Shown piece by piece: positions 1-6,026 of a stretch of DNA of 8,050 nucleotides (position 1 is the stretch's first letter; every line of letters begins with the position of its first letter). The notes under the pieces are model-generated. The model searched no databases. It had not been told where the DNA came from and was given only the letters and a program-made list of their open reading frames with translations. Position numbers and translations under genes: made by a program. Origin of the DNA: Saprospiraceae bacterium (GTDB lineage: Bacteria; Bacteroidota; Bacteroidia; Chitinophagales; Saprospiraceae); NCBI GenBank assembly GCA_020436955.1, contig JAGQWW010000109.1, positions 1 to 8,050 on the forward strand. Reading direction: 5' to 3'.

Positions 1-413
1 TTATTTGGAAGTTGTCTTTCATCGGAAAAACGTATGCAATATTCCTGCAGTAAGGGAGGTGAAACCAGTATCTGCATGAGAGGTAAACGCTGAGCATAGG
101 TTATCAGTGATTGGTCAGGTGTTGCTTTTTCAAAAAAAGAATGCCAATAAGACAGGAAGTCCACAGACGAATGGAATGCGAGGGGTTCGAAAATCGAATG
201 GTGGTTAGGTTCTTCAATTTCCCTGAAAGGGACATCGAAGTGGCGGGAAAGGCGAATGGCTTCTTCCAACAACAAGGGTGTTTGCCCATTTACCCGATTA
301 TAAAAAGCACTTTTCCCCAAGCCGAGGATTTCCATGGTTTCTTTTTTCCAGGGACGGACTTTTTCATGTTTGGAGCGGATGGCCCTAAAAAGCTTTTCTT
401 CTGCACGTACCAT
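1..413 (-). CDS. XRE-like helix-turn-helix transcriptional regulator, N-terminal part (cut by window edge)
   Basis: An open frame of 137 codons reads leftward from ATG 413-411 and has no stop before the window edge, so only the N-terminal part is present. Residues about 25-68 form a predicted helix-turn-helix with the signature LGLGKSAFYNRVNGQTPL followed by a helix beginning LLEEAIRLSRHF. This is the pattern of Cro/C1-like DNA-binding domains found at the N terminus of many uncharacterised regulators in Bacteroidota. The following segment, about residues 73-137, resembles the start of their conserved C-terminal part, with spaced aromatic residues, a LITYAQRLPLMQ stretch and further hydrophobic positions. 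Two in-frame TAA codons lie just upstream of the ATG, so this is the first possible ATG start. No Shine-Dalgarno site is visible, but the leader is AT-rich. The target genes and ligand are unknown. I see the HTH directly; the family placement is from memory of related proteins. Confidence 0.72.
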   Translation of the reverse strand, partial: MVRAEEKLFRAIRSKHEKVRPWKKETMEILGLGKSAFYNRVNGQTPLLLEEAIRLSRHFDVPFREIEEPNHHSIFEPLAFHSSVDFLSYWHSFFEKATPDQSLITYAQRLPLMQILVSPPLLQEYCIRFSDERQLPN

Positions 414-521
414 AATTTATTAGCTTTTGATGCTTGTGTATGGACTTAGTACGGTAGAAAATGAATAGGTATGAAAGAATGGGAAAGACTCCGCGAATGG
501 TGGAAAATCAGGAAAAAATTA

Positions 522-584
522 GCAGCCTCTTCGTAAGTATAGTCATAATCAAAACGACGAATGTGAGCGTAAAGGAGAGGCTGC
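522..584 (-). repeat. Long-loop inverted repeat, possible structured RNA or attenuator
   Basis: The plus strand reads GCAGCCTCT at 522-530 and its exact reverse complement AGAGGCTGC at 576-584, separated by 45 bp. Inside, TTCGT (530-534) can pair with ACGAA (557-561), extending the stem with a bulge; the two helices share base 530. On the minus strand the second arm is followed by TAATTTTTT (521-513), like a terminator tail. The element could be a small RNA end, an attenuator in the leader of the HTH gene, or chance. The 9-base perfect match is seen directly; the function is inference. Confidence 0.4.
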
Positions 585-653
585 CGGTATACTTTTTTCC
601 TAAACTTATGTCTGTAAAACGTCTTTAAATAAGCGTTCGCTGCCATGATGCAT

Positions 654-687
654 AAAAAAAACTCCTGCCTTTTGGGCAGAAGTTTTT
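654..687 (-). terminator. Intrinsic terminator of the exonuclease-glycosyltransferase-sigma operon
   Basis: A hairpin pairs CTGCC (665-669) with GGCAG (675-679) around a TTTTG loop. After one C/A mismatch it continues with AAAAACT (657-663) pairing AGTTTTT (681-687). On the minus strand it is followed by a run of T (plus-strand A at 654-661). It sits 35 bp past the sigma-factor stop codon, as expected for the end of that operon. The shorter T tract at 683-687 could also allow some termination in the plus direction. Confidence 0.85.
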
Positions 688-721
688 AAACATGGGATTA
701 TAAATTGTCAGATTAAATATC

Positions 722-1393
722 TTATTCAGAAGCTCTGCTACCAGCCACTCTTTTGGTGGTGTCCAGGTAAGCAGCAGCATGTGGTTTTTGCATCATTTGA
801 AACAAAATTTCTTTCGCGCGGAAAAGCTGAGCTTTTACGGTACCAAGTGGAATGCCCAGTTCTGATGCAATCTCGTCGTAGCTAAGCTCTTCGAAGTAGC
901 GCAACTCGATCATCAAGCGGTACTTGGTAGATAATTTTGAAATGGATTTACGCATCAATCCCAAACGCTGATCACGAATGATAGTTTCTTCAGGATCCAG
1001 CCATGATGATTTCAGGTTGTTAGAGAAATCCTGGTCGGAGCTGTGTTCAATGGGATCATCGATAGAAAGTGTCTGGATACGCTTTTTACGGATGTGATCG
1101 ATACAATTGTTGATAGCGATCTTAAAGAGCCAGGTACTAAAAGCGTAATGTGGTGCGTAGGTTGGCAGTTTGTTAAAAGCCTTTCCAAAAGCCTCAATCG
1201 TTAAATCGTCAGCATCGTCGCGATTTCTAACCATCTTAAGCATGGTGTGAAAAATCGAGTGGCGGTAACGGTCCATCAAAATTCCGTAAGCAAATTGATC
1301 GCCTTCAATGGCACTCTGTACTAGTTCGAAATCTTCTTTCGCTTTAGGAGAAAGACTTGCTGCAACTGCGGGGGAGGTTGTTGCTAATTCCAT
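722..1393 (-). CDS. RNA polymerase ECF-type sigma-70 factor
   Basis: This 223-residue protein is an extracytoplasmic-function sigma factor that directs core RNA polymerase to a subset of promoters. Region 2 spans about residues 38-105 and includes the core-binding and -10 recognition segments (RDDADDLTIEAFGKAF, FSTWLFKIAINNCIDHIRKKR). Region 4 spans about 147-200 and carries the -35 binding helix-turn-helix (LSYDEIASELGIPLGTVKAQ). There is no region 1.1 or region 3 domain, as usual for ECF factors. An extra 20 or so residues at each end are low complexity. The ATG at 1393-1391 lies inside the end of the glycosyltransferase gene, so the two frames overlap by 10 bp and translation may be coupled. 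The leader is A-rich without a Shine-Dalgarno site. No anti-sigma gene adjoins it, so control may be at the level of operon expression. This sigma subgroup seems conserved in Bacteroidota; its regulon cannot be read from here. Confidence 0.93.
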   Translation of the reverse strand: MELATTSPAVAASLSPKAKEDFELVQSAIEGDQFAYGILMDRYRHSIFHTMLKMVRNRDDADDLTIEAFGKAFNKLPTYAPHYAFSTWLFKIAINNCIDHIRKKRIQTLSIDDPIEHSSDQDFSNNLKSSWLDPEETIIRDQRLGLMRKSISKLSTKYRLMIELRYFEELSYDEIASELGIPLGTVKAQLFRAKEILFQMMQKPHAAAYLDTTKRVAGSRASE

Positions 1394-2511
1394 TTTTTCG
1401 TTTTTCGTTTAATTAGTAAACTCGGTGTGAATATCAGGTAGTACGGTACCAGGCATGCGTCTAAGAGGGGAACCCATTTTAACAGGGAATTATCCTCAAG
1501 CCTGTTTAAGATGCCGCGGTATAGATACCAGACCACAGATATTCTTAAAACAAATAATAAAAAAACAAATATTGTGCTAGAATTAATATATAAAAGCACA
1601 ATGCCTCCCATGTAATGCAATAAATGACTGCCGGATAAAAAACCCAGCTTGATTTTGTCTGACCATTTGTAATGACTACCTGTTGTCAGGTGTCTGGCCT
1701 TTTGTGTGTAGTATTTTTCCCAATTTTTTGATGGTTCGGAATAAACGAAAGACTTAGGGGAGAGTGCAACTGCAGTATTGTTGTTATCTGCCACTGCATT
1801 GATGAAGAGATCGTCATCGCCTGAAGCAATTTTCAGATGCGAATCAAATCCACCCGCTTTGTCAAACAGTTTTTTCCGGTACATCAAGTTTCGACCTACT
1901 CCCATGTAGGGAAAGCCGACTAACGCAAAGGAGAGATATTGTATTGCGGTATAAACCGTTTCAAAACGAATGAACTTGTTTAAAAAGCCCTTTTCTTTTG
2001 AATAAGGTGAATAACCAAGAACAATTTTCACCTCTCCGTTGAGGAGTTTCACCATTTGGCTTACCCACTCCTCGTTTGCCGGTATACAATCGGCATCAGT
2101 TAAAAGAATGATTTTTCCGTTTGCAGCGCTGATTCCTTTAGCTAATGCCTCTTTTTTTCCGACATATAATTTACTCGCATTACGAATAATTATAATCCGA
2201 AAGGTAGAACAACTTTCCTTAAAATTCTGCATCACCTCGAGGGAACGGTCGGTTGATTGATCGTCTACTAGGACTATTTCGAGGGAACGGTAGGTTTGAT
2301 TTAGGAAACGGCGGAGGTTTTTTTCGAGGTTTTGGGCCTCATTTCGGGCGCAAATGACAATTGATACCAAATCACCGTCCTCAGGGCGGGGATCGTTGAG
2401 GGAATTCTGGGGATAAAAGGCCAATTTTGAAAACCATCGGGTCCAAAAAAAGAGGTTTATCAGGGTGGCCGATATATATATGATTAAGAGCAGTTCAGGG
2501 AGAAACGACAT
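1384..2511 (-). CDS. Membrane-bound family 2 glycosyltransferase
   Basis: The 375-residue protein transfers a sugar from a nucleotide-activated donor and belongs to the GT2 family, like synthases of poly-beta-linked polysaccharides or glycolipids. It has an N-terminal membrane helix (about residues 5-24) and a GT-A catalytic domain (about 47-280). The domain shows the nucleotide-binding start VSIVICARNEAQNLE, the acidic pair D83-D84 in VLVDDQSTD, the metal-binding D139-A-D141, the base-region motif GDDD (231-234) and the acceptor-side motif Q270-KA-RH (273-274), which replaces the usual QxxRW. Two or three C-terminal membrane segments follow (about 298-330 and 345-366), and the tail is strongly basic. 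All expected catalytic residues are present. It starts 8 bp after the exonuclease stop codon and its stop overlaps the sigma-factor start. The sugar and acceptor are unknown; surface polysaccharide, glycolipid or carotenoid glycosylation are all possible. Confidence 0.9.
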   Translation of the reverse strand: MSFLPELLLIIYISATLINLFFWTRWFSKLAFYPQNSLNDPRPEDGDLVSIVICARNEAQNLEKNLRRFLNQTYRSLEIVLVDDQSTDRSLEVMQNFKESCSTFRIIIIRNASKLYVGKKEALAKGISAANGKIILLTDADCIPANEEWVSQMVKLLNGEVKIVLGYSPYSKEKGFLNKFIRFETVYTAIQYLSFALVGFPYMGVGRNLMYRKKLFDKAGGFDSHLKIASGDDDLFINAVADNNNTAVALSPKSFVYSEPSKNWEKYYTQKARHLTTGSHYKWSDKIKLGFLSGSHLLHYMGGIVLLYINSSTIFVFLLFVLRISVVWYLYRGILNRLEDNSLLKWVPLLDACLVPYYLIFTPSLLIKRKTKKWN

Positions 2512-2519
2512 TTGGGATT

Positions 2520-3290
2520 TTATGTTTCAGAGGATTGCCTTCGATCTACAAAGGTTACCTGTTCATCGGTTAATAAGGGCATGTACATAAATTTCAATAA
2601 CAGCTGTACGGTGGCCAGGACATCTTTTTCACAATAAACGGCTATTCTATCCAAATCGTCCTCTTCCCAATACACTCTACCAACTTCGCTTCCGTCAATA
2701 TCATCTTTGGGTGAGGGGAAACCTAACACGCCCGCCAGCAATTTTAAAGATGTATAATTTTTATAATCTCCGAACTTCCAAAGTTCGAGGGTATCTAAAA
2801 GGTGTTTGGTCTCCCAGGGCTTTTTCCCATGAAGTTGAAGCATCGCCGGATGGTGCACCTGGTGGATGAGCATTCTTCTACATATATATGGTACATCAAA
2901 CTCCTTTATATTATGCCCACATATATATTGCCTTGCCGGATCCTGATAATATTGATTCAATAATTCAGAAAATTGGGTAAGCACTTTTTTCTCATCGTCA
3001 TCAGCAAAAGATTTAAGGCGAACTGAAAGGTGGTTGTTTTTGTCTCGAACCACTATTCCGACAGAGATGCAAACAATTTTTCCAAACTCTGCATATATGC
3101 CCGCCTTTTCTGTGTAGGCATCACTTATCTCCTCTTCGCTAAGCTCTTCTCCTGATCTTCTGACTGCATTTGGAGCCTTGTATGACCAAAGTTCTTGCAT
3201 ATGTGGTTCCAGGTCCTTATAATTTTTATGTCCGGAAACCGTTTCGATATCCAAAAAAAGGACATTAGCGATGTCAATTTGTTGTAGCAT
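2520..3290 (-). CDS. 3'-5' exonuclease related to the PolB proofreading domain (DEDDy)
   Basis: This 256-residue protein is a stand-alone ribonuclease H-fold 3'-5' exonuclease of the group described as related to the exonuclease domain of family B DNA polymerases. The four metal-binding acidic residues are visible: D14 and E16 in FLDIETVS, D132 in HNIKEFDVPYI, and D223 in VYCEKDVLATVQL. Y219 stands four residues before D223, giving the YxxxD form that defines DEDDy enzymes. Conserved D166 in LLDTLELW also fits the family. No polymerase domain is attached, so it probably trims single-stranded DNA or RNA in repair or turnover; the substrate is unknown. It is the first gene of the three-gene leftward operon. 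The ATG at 3290-3288 is preceded by an A-rich leader and a TAnnTTTG-like box at 3317-3310. Confidence 0.9.
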   Translation of the reverse strand: MLQQIDIANVLFLDIETVSGHKNYKDLEPHMQELWSYKAPNAVRRSGEELSEEEISDAYTEKAGIYAEFGKIVCISVGIVVRDKNNHLSVRLKSFADDDEKKVLTQFSELLNQYYQDPARQYICGHNIKEFDVPYICRRMLIHQVHHPAMLQLHGKKPWETKHLLDTLELWKFGDYKNYTSLKLLAGVLGFPSPKDDIDGSEVGRVYWEEDDLDRIAVYCEKDVLATVQLLLKFMYMPLLTDEQVTFVDRRQSSET

Positions 3291-3309
3291 GGTGTTTTAT
3301 GTTTCATTT

Positions 3310-3317
3310 CAAATGTA
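3310..3317 (-). promoter_or_regulatory. Candidate Bacteroidota -7 box for the leftward operon
   Basis: The minus strand reads TACATTTG, an exact match to the TAnnTTTG -7 consensus of Bacteroidota promoters, about 20 bp before the exonuclease start codon. A clear TTG -33 element is not visible at the expected spacing, so the call is tentative. If used, the mRNA leader would be very short (roughly a dozen bases). Confidence 0.4.
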
Positions 3318-3367
3318 CCTCAAAAAGGCACTTTCGTATAAGTAAAAGGCCACATTTTATAAAAATC

Positions 3368-3388
3368 CCTAAGAAAACTTAACTTAGG
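3368..3388. repeat. Inverted repeat CCTAAG-N9-CTTAGG in the divergent intergenic region
   Basis: CCTAAG (3368-3373) and CTTAGG (3383-3388) are perfect inverted repeats separated by 9 bp, centred between the leftward operon and the rightward coiled-coil gene. Spacing of 15 bp between arm starts, with arms on different faces of the helix, could suit a dimeric regulator, but six-base arms occur by chance. No known operator is recognised. Confidence 0.25.
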
Positions 3389-3423
3389 AACAATAAAACG
3401 AACAGGATGGTCATTACTTGTGT

Positions 3424-3431
3424 TAAATTTG
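3424..3431 (+). promoter_or_regulatory. Candidate -7 box for the coiled-coil protein gene
   Basis: TAAATTTG matches the TAnnTTTG consensus exactly and lies 113 bp upstream of the ATG at 3544. No TTG is seen at the usual -33 distance. A competing, less perfect box is TACCTTTT at 3489-3496, which has a TTG at 3462-3464 but with 24 bp spacing. The region also holds three GTACC copies (3482, 3488 and 3500). Which start is used cannot be decided by eye. Confidence 0.3.
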
Positions 3432-3543
3432 CAATGCAAAAGTAGCTACTTACCTAAACACTTGTTTTTTAGTATCTTGAAGTACCTGTACCTTTTAAAG
3501 TACCATTTAACCAAACTGAATTATTAACAAAAAAAAGACTGTA

Positions 3544-4494
3544 ATGACGACCAACAATTCCCAACAAAGATTAATCGCCATTGCTTCTGTAATCGTTGTA
3601 GCCCTTTTAGGGGTGGCAATATTTTTACTGGTAAGCAACATCAACAAAGGTAAGGCACTGGAAGAAAAAGCTATGGCTTTGGAACAATCAGCTATGCTTG
3701 CCGACTCTTTGGAAAATCAGTACAATGATGCCATCATTGAGCTTGATAACTTGAAAGGAGATAATGAAGAACTAAACGCCATCATCGAGCAGCAAAAAGC
3801 TGAGTTGGCTGAGCAAAAGACAAAAATCAACAGCTTGATCAGAAGCAGAAAAGATTTGGATCAGGCAAGAGCAGAAATCAAAAATCTTACTGCTCAAGTA
3901 AACGATTATATCGCACAGGTGAATCAGCTTAAGGATGAAAATGCTGAGTTGACAGACCAAAACCTAATGCTATCTGAGAATCTTTCTCAGGAGAAAATGC
4001 AAAACGAAGAATTGCAAACCGCAAAAGCAGCTCTTGTTTCAGAGAAGCAGCAATTGGAGACTGAGAAAACTTACCTTACAGATAAGGTAACCTTCGCATC
4101 AGTTATTAAAGTTAGCGGATTTGAAATTGAAGGCTACAAGTTGCGCGACACAGACAAGAAGTCAAAAAAGCGTTATGCTAAAAATGTTGATCAGGTTGAA
4201 GTTTGTTTCAACGTAGCTGAAAACAAGGTTGCTAATCCTGGAGTAGAAACTTTCTATGTTAGAATTATCAACCCGGTAGGTGAGACTGTTGCAGCTGAGC
4301 AGCGTACCATCGTAAATAAAGAAACCGGTTCTGAAATTCTTTATACAGAAAAGTTGCAGCAAGAATATGACAATGAAGCTGAAAAGGTATGTTTCAACTG
4401 GGTTGACCCTAATGGTTTCCAGCAAGGTACCTATGAAGTAGAATTGTACAATAAAGGATTTTTGGCAGGTAAATCTTCCTTCAGATTAAAATAA
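3544..4494 (+). CDS. Membrane-anchored coiled-coil protein with C-terminal beta-rich domain, function unknown
   Basis: The 316-residue product has three parts. Residues about 9-31 form a single hydrophobic membrane helix or uncleaved signal anchor, after a short polar N terminus. Residues about 36-182 are a long heptad-rich coiled coil, full of E, K, Q and L with almost no Pro or Gly. Residues about 183-316 are predicted beta-strand-rich, with the blocks VDQVEVCFNVAEN, FYVRIINPVGE and GTYEVELYNKGFLAGKSSF. The likely topology puts the coiled coil and C-terminal domain in the periplasm. Two cysteines in the last domain (C221, C283) lie in similar CFN contexts and could form a disulfide. I recall similar uncharacterised proteins in many Bacteroidota genomes, but none has an assigned role known to me; a structural or envelope-spanning role is a guess. 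The gene stands alone, between a divergent operon and a strong terminator. The leader is A-rich (A8 from 3530) without a Shine-Dalgarno site. Confidence 0.85.
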   Translation: MTTNNSQQRLIAIASVIVVALLGVAIFLLVSNINKGKALEEKAMALEQSAMLADSLENQYNDAIIELDNLKGDNEELNAIIEQQKAELAEQKTKINSLIRSRKDLDQARAEIKNLTAQVNDYIAQVNQLKDENAELTDQNLMLSENLSQEKMQNEELQTAKAALVSEKQQLETEKTYLTDKVTFASVIKVSGFEIEGYKLRDTDKKSKKRYAKNVDQVEVCFNVAENKVANPGVETFYVRIINPVGETVAAEQRTIVNKETGSEILYTEKLQQEYDNEAEKVCFNWVDPNGFQQGTYEVELYNKGFLAGKSSFRLK

Positions 4495-4510
4495 CAAACC
4501 TGTCCCAATC

Positions 4511-4551
4511 AAAAAGAGGCTGATCCGTTCACGGGTCAGCCTCTTTTTTTT
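4511..4551 (+). terminator. Strong intrinsic terminator after the coiled-coil gene
   Basis: GAGGCTGATCCG (4516-4527) pairs with CGGGTCAGCCTC (4532-4543) around a TTCA loop, with a single G-T wobble, giving a 12 bp GC-rich stem. It is flanked by A5 on the left and T8 on the right. It lies 17 bp after the stop at 4494 and isolates this gene from the TetR operon. The flanking A-run means it could act in both directions. Confidence 0.95.
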
Positions 4552-4569
4552 ATCGAAAAAATCGATGTA

Positions 4570-4584
4570 TTCGTCGAGAACGAA
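4570..4584. promoter_or_regulatory. Candidate TetR operator: TTCGT-N5-ACGAA palindrome
   Basis: TTCGT (4570-4574) and ACGAA (4580-4584) form a 15 bp palindrome with a 5 bp spacer, 65 bp upstream of the TetR start. A second small palindrome, ATCGA-N5-TCGAT (4552-4566), directly precedes it, and a related TTCGTTC half site lies at 4633-4639. TetR-family repressors commonly bind such short palindromes beside their own gene. No clean -7/-33 promoter pair was found here, so placement relative to the transcript start is unknown. Confidence 0.35.
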
Positions 4585-4626
4585 CATCTTTTCATGTTTG
4601 CTGTTACATTTATACTTATTTTTTTC

Positions 4627-4647
4627 TTTTTTTTCGTTCAAAAAAAA
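4627..4647 (+). repeat. T8-CGTTC-A8 hairpin directly before the TetR start codon
   Basis: Eight T (4627-4634), a CGTTC loop and eight A (4640-4647) form a perfect inverted repeat ending one base before the ATG at 4649. In mRNA the A-run, which would otherwise serve as the A-rich ribosome-binding region typical of this phylum, could be paired with the U-run. The stem is weak, so any control would be mild or temperature-dependent. This is inference. Confidence 0.35.
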
Positions 4648-4648
4648 T

Positions 4649-5230
4649 ATGTCGCCGAAAACAAAAGAACAATTTGAAGCCATTCGGTCACAGACCAGTA
4701 CTGTTATCAAGGATACAGCGCTGGAGCTATTTGCAGAAAACGGATTTCATAATACCAGTATCAGTCAGATAGCAAAGGCCGCCCGGGTATCCAAAGGATT
4801 GATGTATAACTATTTTGACAGTAAGGAAGATTTGCTCCATGACATCATGATGGATGCAATGGATCGTGGTACAGAATTGATGAATGATCATCTTAAAGAA
4901 GGAGTCGATCCAAAAGATCAATTATTGTCTTTGGTAGATGGCGTTTTTGAATGGATAATCGGGAACCTTAGTTATTGGAAATTGTTAGCAGCATTGGCTT
5001 TTCAAAAAGACGTGACCAGTCAGTTGAAACTTGAAATATTAGAAAAGTCTCAATCTTATAATGCCATCATAACTGATTTATTCAGGCAAATGGGAAAGGC
5101 TGAACCTGAAAAAGAAGCGATGCTGATTGGGGCCTTAATGGATGGCATTGGTATGCAATACATGGTGATGCCCGAGCTGTATCCAATAGATGAAATGAAA
5201 GAATTGGTAAAAAAGAAAATAATAGAATAA
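4649..5230 (+). CDS. TetR/AcrR-family transcriptional regulator
   Basis: The 193-residue protein is a TetR-type dimeric repressor. The N-terminal DNA-binding domain spans about residues 15-62, with the helix-turn-helix SISQIAKAARVSKGLMYNYF followed by the typical DSKEDLL. Residues about 65-193 form the all-helical ligand-binding and dimerisation domain, whose ligand is unknown. I chose the ATG at 4649 rather than the one at 4565. The 28 extra residues would be a hydrophobic stretch of F, L and S encoded by the T-rich leader just past the terminator, and the 4649 start gives a normal TetR N terminus. It is the first gene of a rightward operon, 13 bp before a LolA-like gene, so it probably regulates that operon and itself in response to a membrane-active compound, lipid or cargo. 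Confidence 0.93.
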   Translation: MSPKTKEQFEAIRSQTSTVIKDTALELFAENGFHNTSISQIAKAARVSKGLMYNYFDSKEDLLHDIMMDAMDRGTELMNDHLKEGVDPKDQLLSLVDGVFEWIIGNLSYWKLLAALAFQKDVTSQLKLEILEKSQSYNAIITDLFRQMGKAEPEKEAMLIGALMDGIGMQYMVMPELYPIDEMKELVKKKIIE

Positions 5231-5243
5231 CAAAACTCGAATT

Positions 5244-6008
5244 ATGAAAAATATACTGATCGGATTGATGGTGGTGTTGGGTGTGCAAACAGCCTTTTCA
5301 AATGGTCCTGTCACCGGAGATCCCACGGCCAAGGAGATAATTAAAAAGGCCGATGAGAAACTAAACGGGAAGACCAGTAAAGGCGAAATGAAAATGACCA
5401 TAGTCCGTCCAGGCTGGCAGCGAGAAATGACCATGAAAAGCTGGAGTCTGGGTAATGATTTTGCTTTGATATTGGTAACAGGACCTGCAAGGGACAAAGG
5501 AACCGCCTTTTTAAAAAGGGGGAACGAAATCTGGAACTGGCAACCGACCATAGACCGAGTGGTAAAATTACCACCTTCTATGATGGCTCAATCATGGATG
5601 GGTTCTGACTTTACCAATGATGACCTGGTGAAACAATCCTCCATTCTGGAAGATTATGACCATACTTTGATCGGCTCTGAGACGATTGATGGAAGACCAT
5701 GTTATAAAATACAATTGATACCAAAACCTGATGCTCCGGTTGTTTGGGGGAAGGTTATTTCCTGGATTGATAAGCAGGAATACATGCAGATGAAAACCGA
5801 ATTTTATGATGAGGACGGTTATTTGGTCAATACCATTTTGGGTAAAGATGTGAAAACATTGGGTGGGAAGTTGTTGCCAGCCAAAATGGAAGTTATCCCG
5901 GCTGATGAACCGGAAAACAGAACATTGATTGAAAACCTGTGGATTGAATTTGATGATCCTATTAATGAAAGCTTTTTCTCCGTTCAAAATATGAAGCGGG
6001 TCAGATAA
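5244..6008 (+). CDS. Outer membrane lipoprotein-sorting protein, LolA-like
   Basis: The 254-residue protein begins with a signal peptide (MKNILIGLMVVLGVQTAFS, likely cut near residue 19). No lipobox cysteine follows, so the mature protein should be soluble in the periplasm. The body matches the LolA-like fold of the 'outer membrane lipoprotein-sorting protein' family, an open beta-barrel that carries acyl chains. Family-typical blocks are GTAFLKRGNEIWNWQP (86-101), a stretch around KLPPSMMAQSWMGSDFTNDD (108-127), and DGRPCYKIQLIPK (149-161). The length, near 250 residues, is larger than classical E. coli LolA (about 200), as usual for this branch. It lies between a TetR gene and two FtsX-type permeases, which suggests a periplasmic acceptor serving that transporter rather than the housekeeping Lol pathway. 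The cargo is unknown. The leader before the ATG at 5244 is AT-rich without a Shine-Dalgarno site. Confidence 0.88.
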   Translation: MKNILIGLMVVLGVQTAFSNGPVTGDPTAKEIIKKADEKLNGKTSKGEMKMTIVRPGWQREMTMKSWSLGNDFALILVTGPARDKGTAFLKRGNEIWNWQPTIDRVVKLPPSMMAQSWMGSDFTNDDLVKQSSILEDYDHTLIGSETIDGRPCYKIQLIPKPDAPVVWGKVISWIDKQEYMQMKTEFYDEDGYLVNTILGKDVKTLGGKLLPAKMEVIPADEPENRTLIENLWIEFDDPINESFFSVQNMKRVR

Positions 6009-6026
6009 ACCTTGTAAAGGAAAAAC

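Larger units (their letters stand above)
414..721. other. Intergenic stretch between sigma-factor gene and HTH gene
   Basis: This 308 bp stretch lies between two minus-strand genes. It holds the sigma-operon terminator (about 654-687) and a long inverted repeat (522-584). A 66-codon minus-strand frame (446-646) is also open here, but it starts about 8 bp beyond the terminator T-run, leaves no room for its own promoter and resembles no family I know, so I do not call it a gene. No convincing TAnnTTTG box was found for the HTH gene at 413, so its promoter remains unplaced. Confidence 0.55.

Noticed and set aside
111..449. A 112-codon plus-strand reading frame
   Set aside because: It lies antisense to the HTH regulator gene, whose protein is recognisable, while this product is Phe-rich and resembles nothing.
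446..646. A 66-codon minus-strand reading frame between the terminator and the HTH gene
   Set aside because: It begins about 8 bp past the terminator T-run, with no room for a promoter, has no recognised similarity and contains the inverted repeat; it is more likely non-coding.
4565..4648. An upstream ATG that would add 28 residues to the TetR protein
   Set aside because: The extension is encoded by the T-rich leader, is hydrophobic and unlike any TetR N terminus, and would span the candidate operator and hairpin.
5135..5987. Several minus-strand reading frames of 68-138 codons across the LolA-like gene
   Set aside because: They are shadows of a clearly recognisable plus-strand gene with a signal peptide and family motifs.
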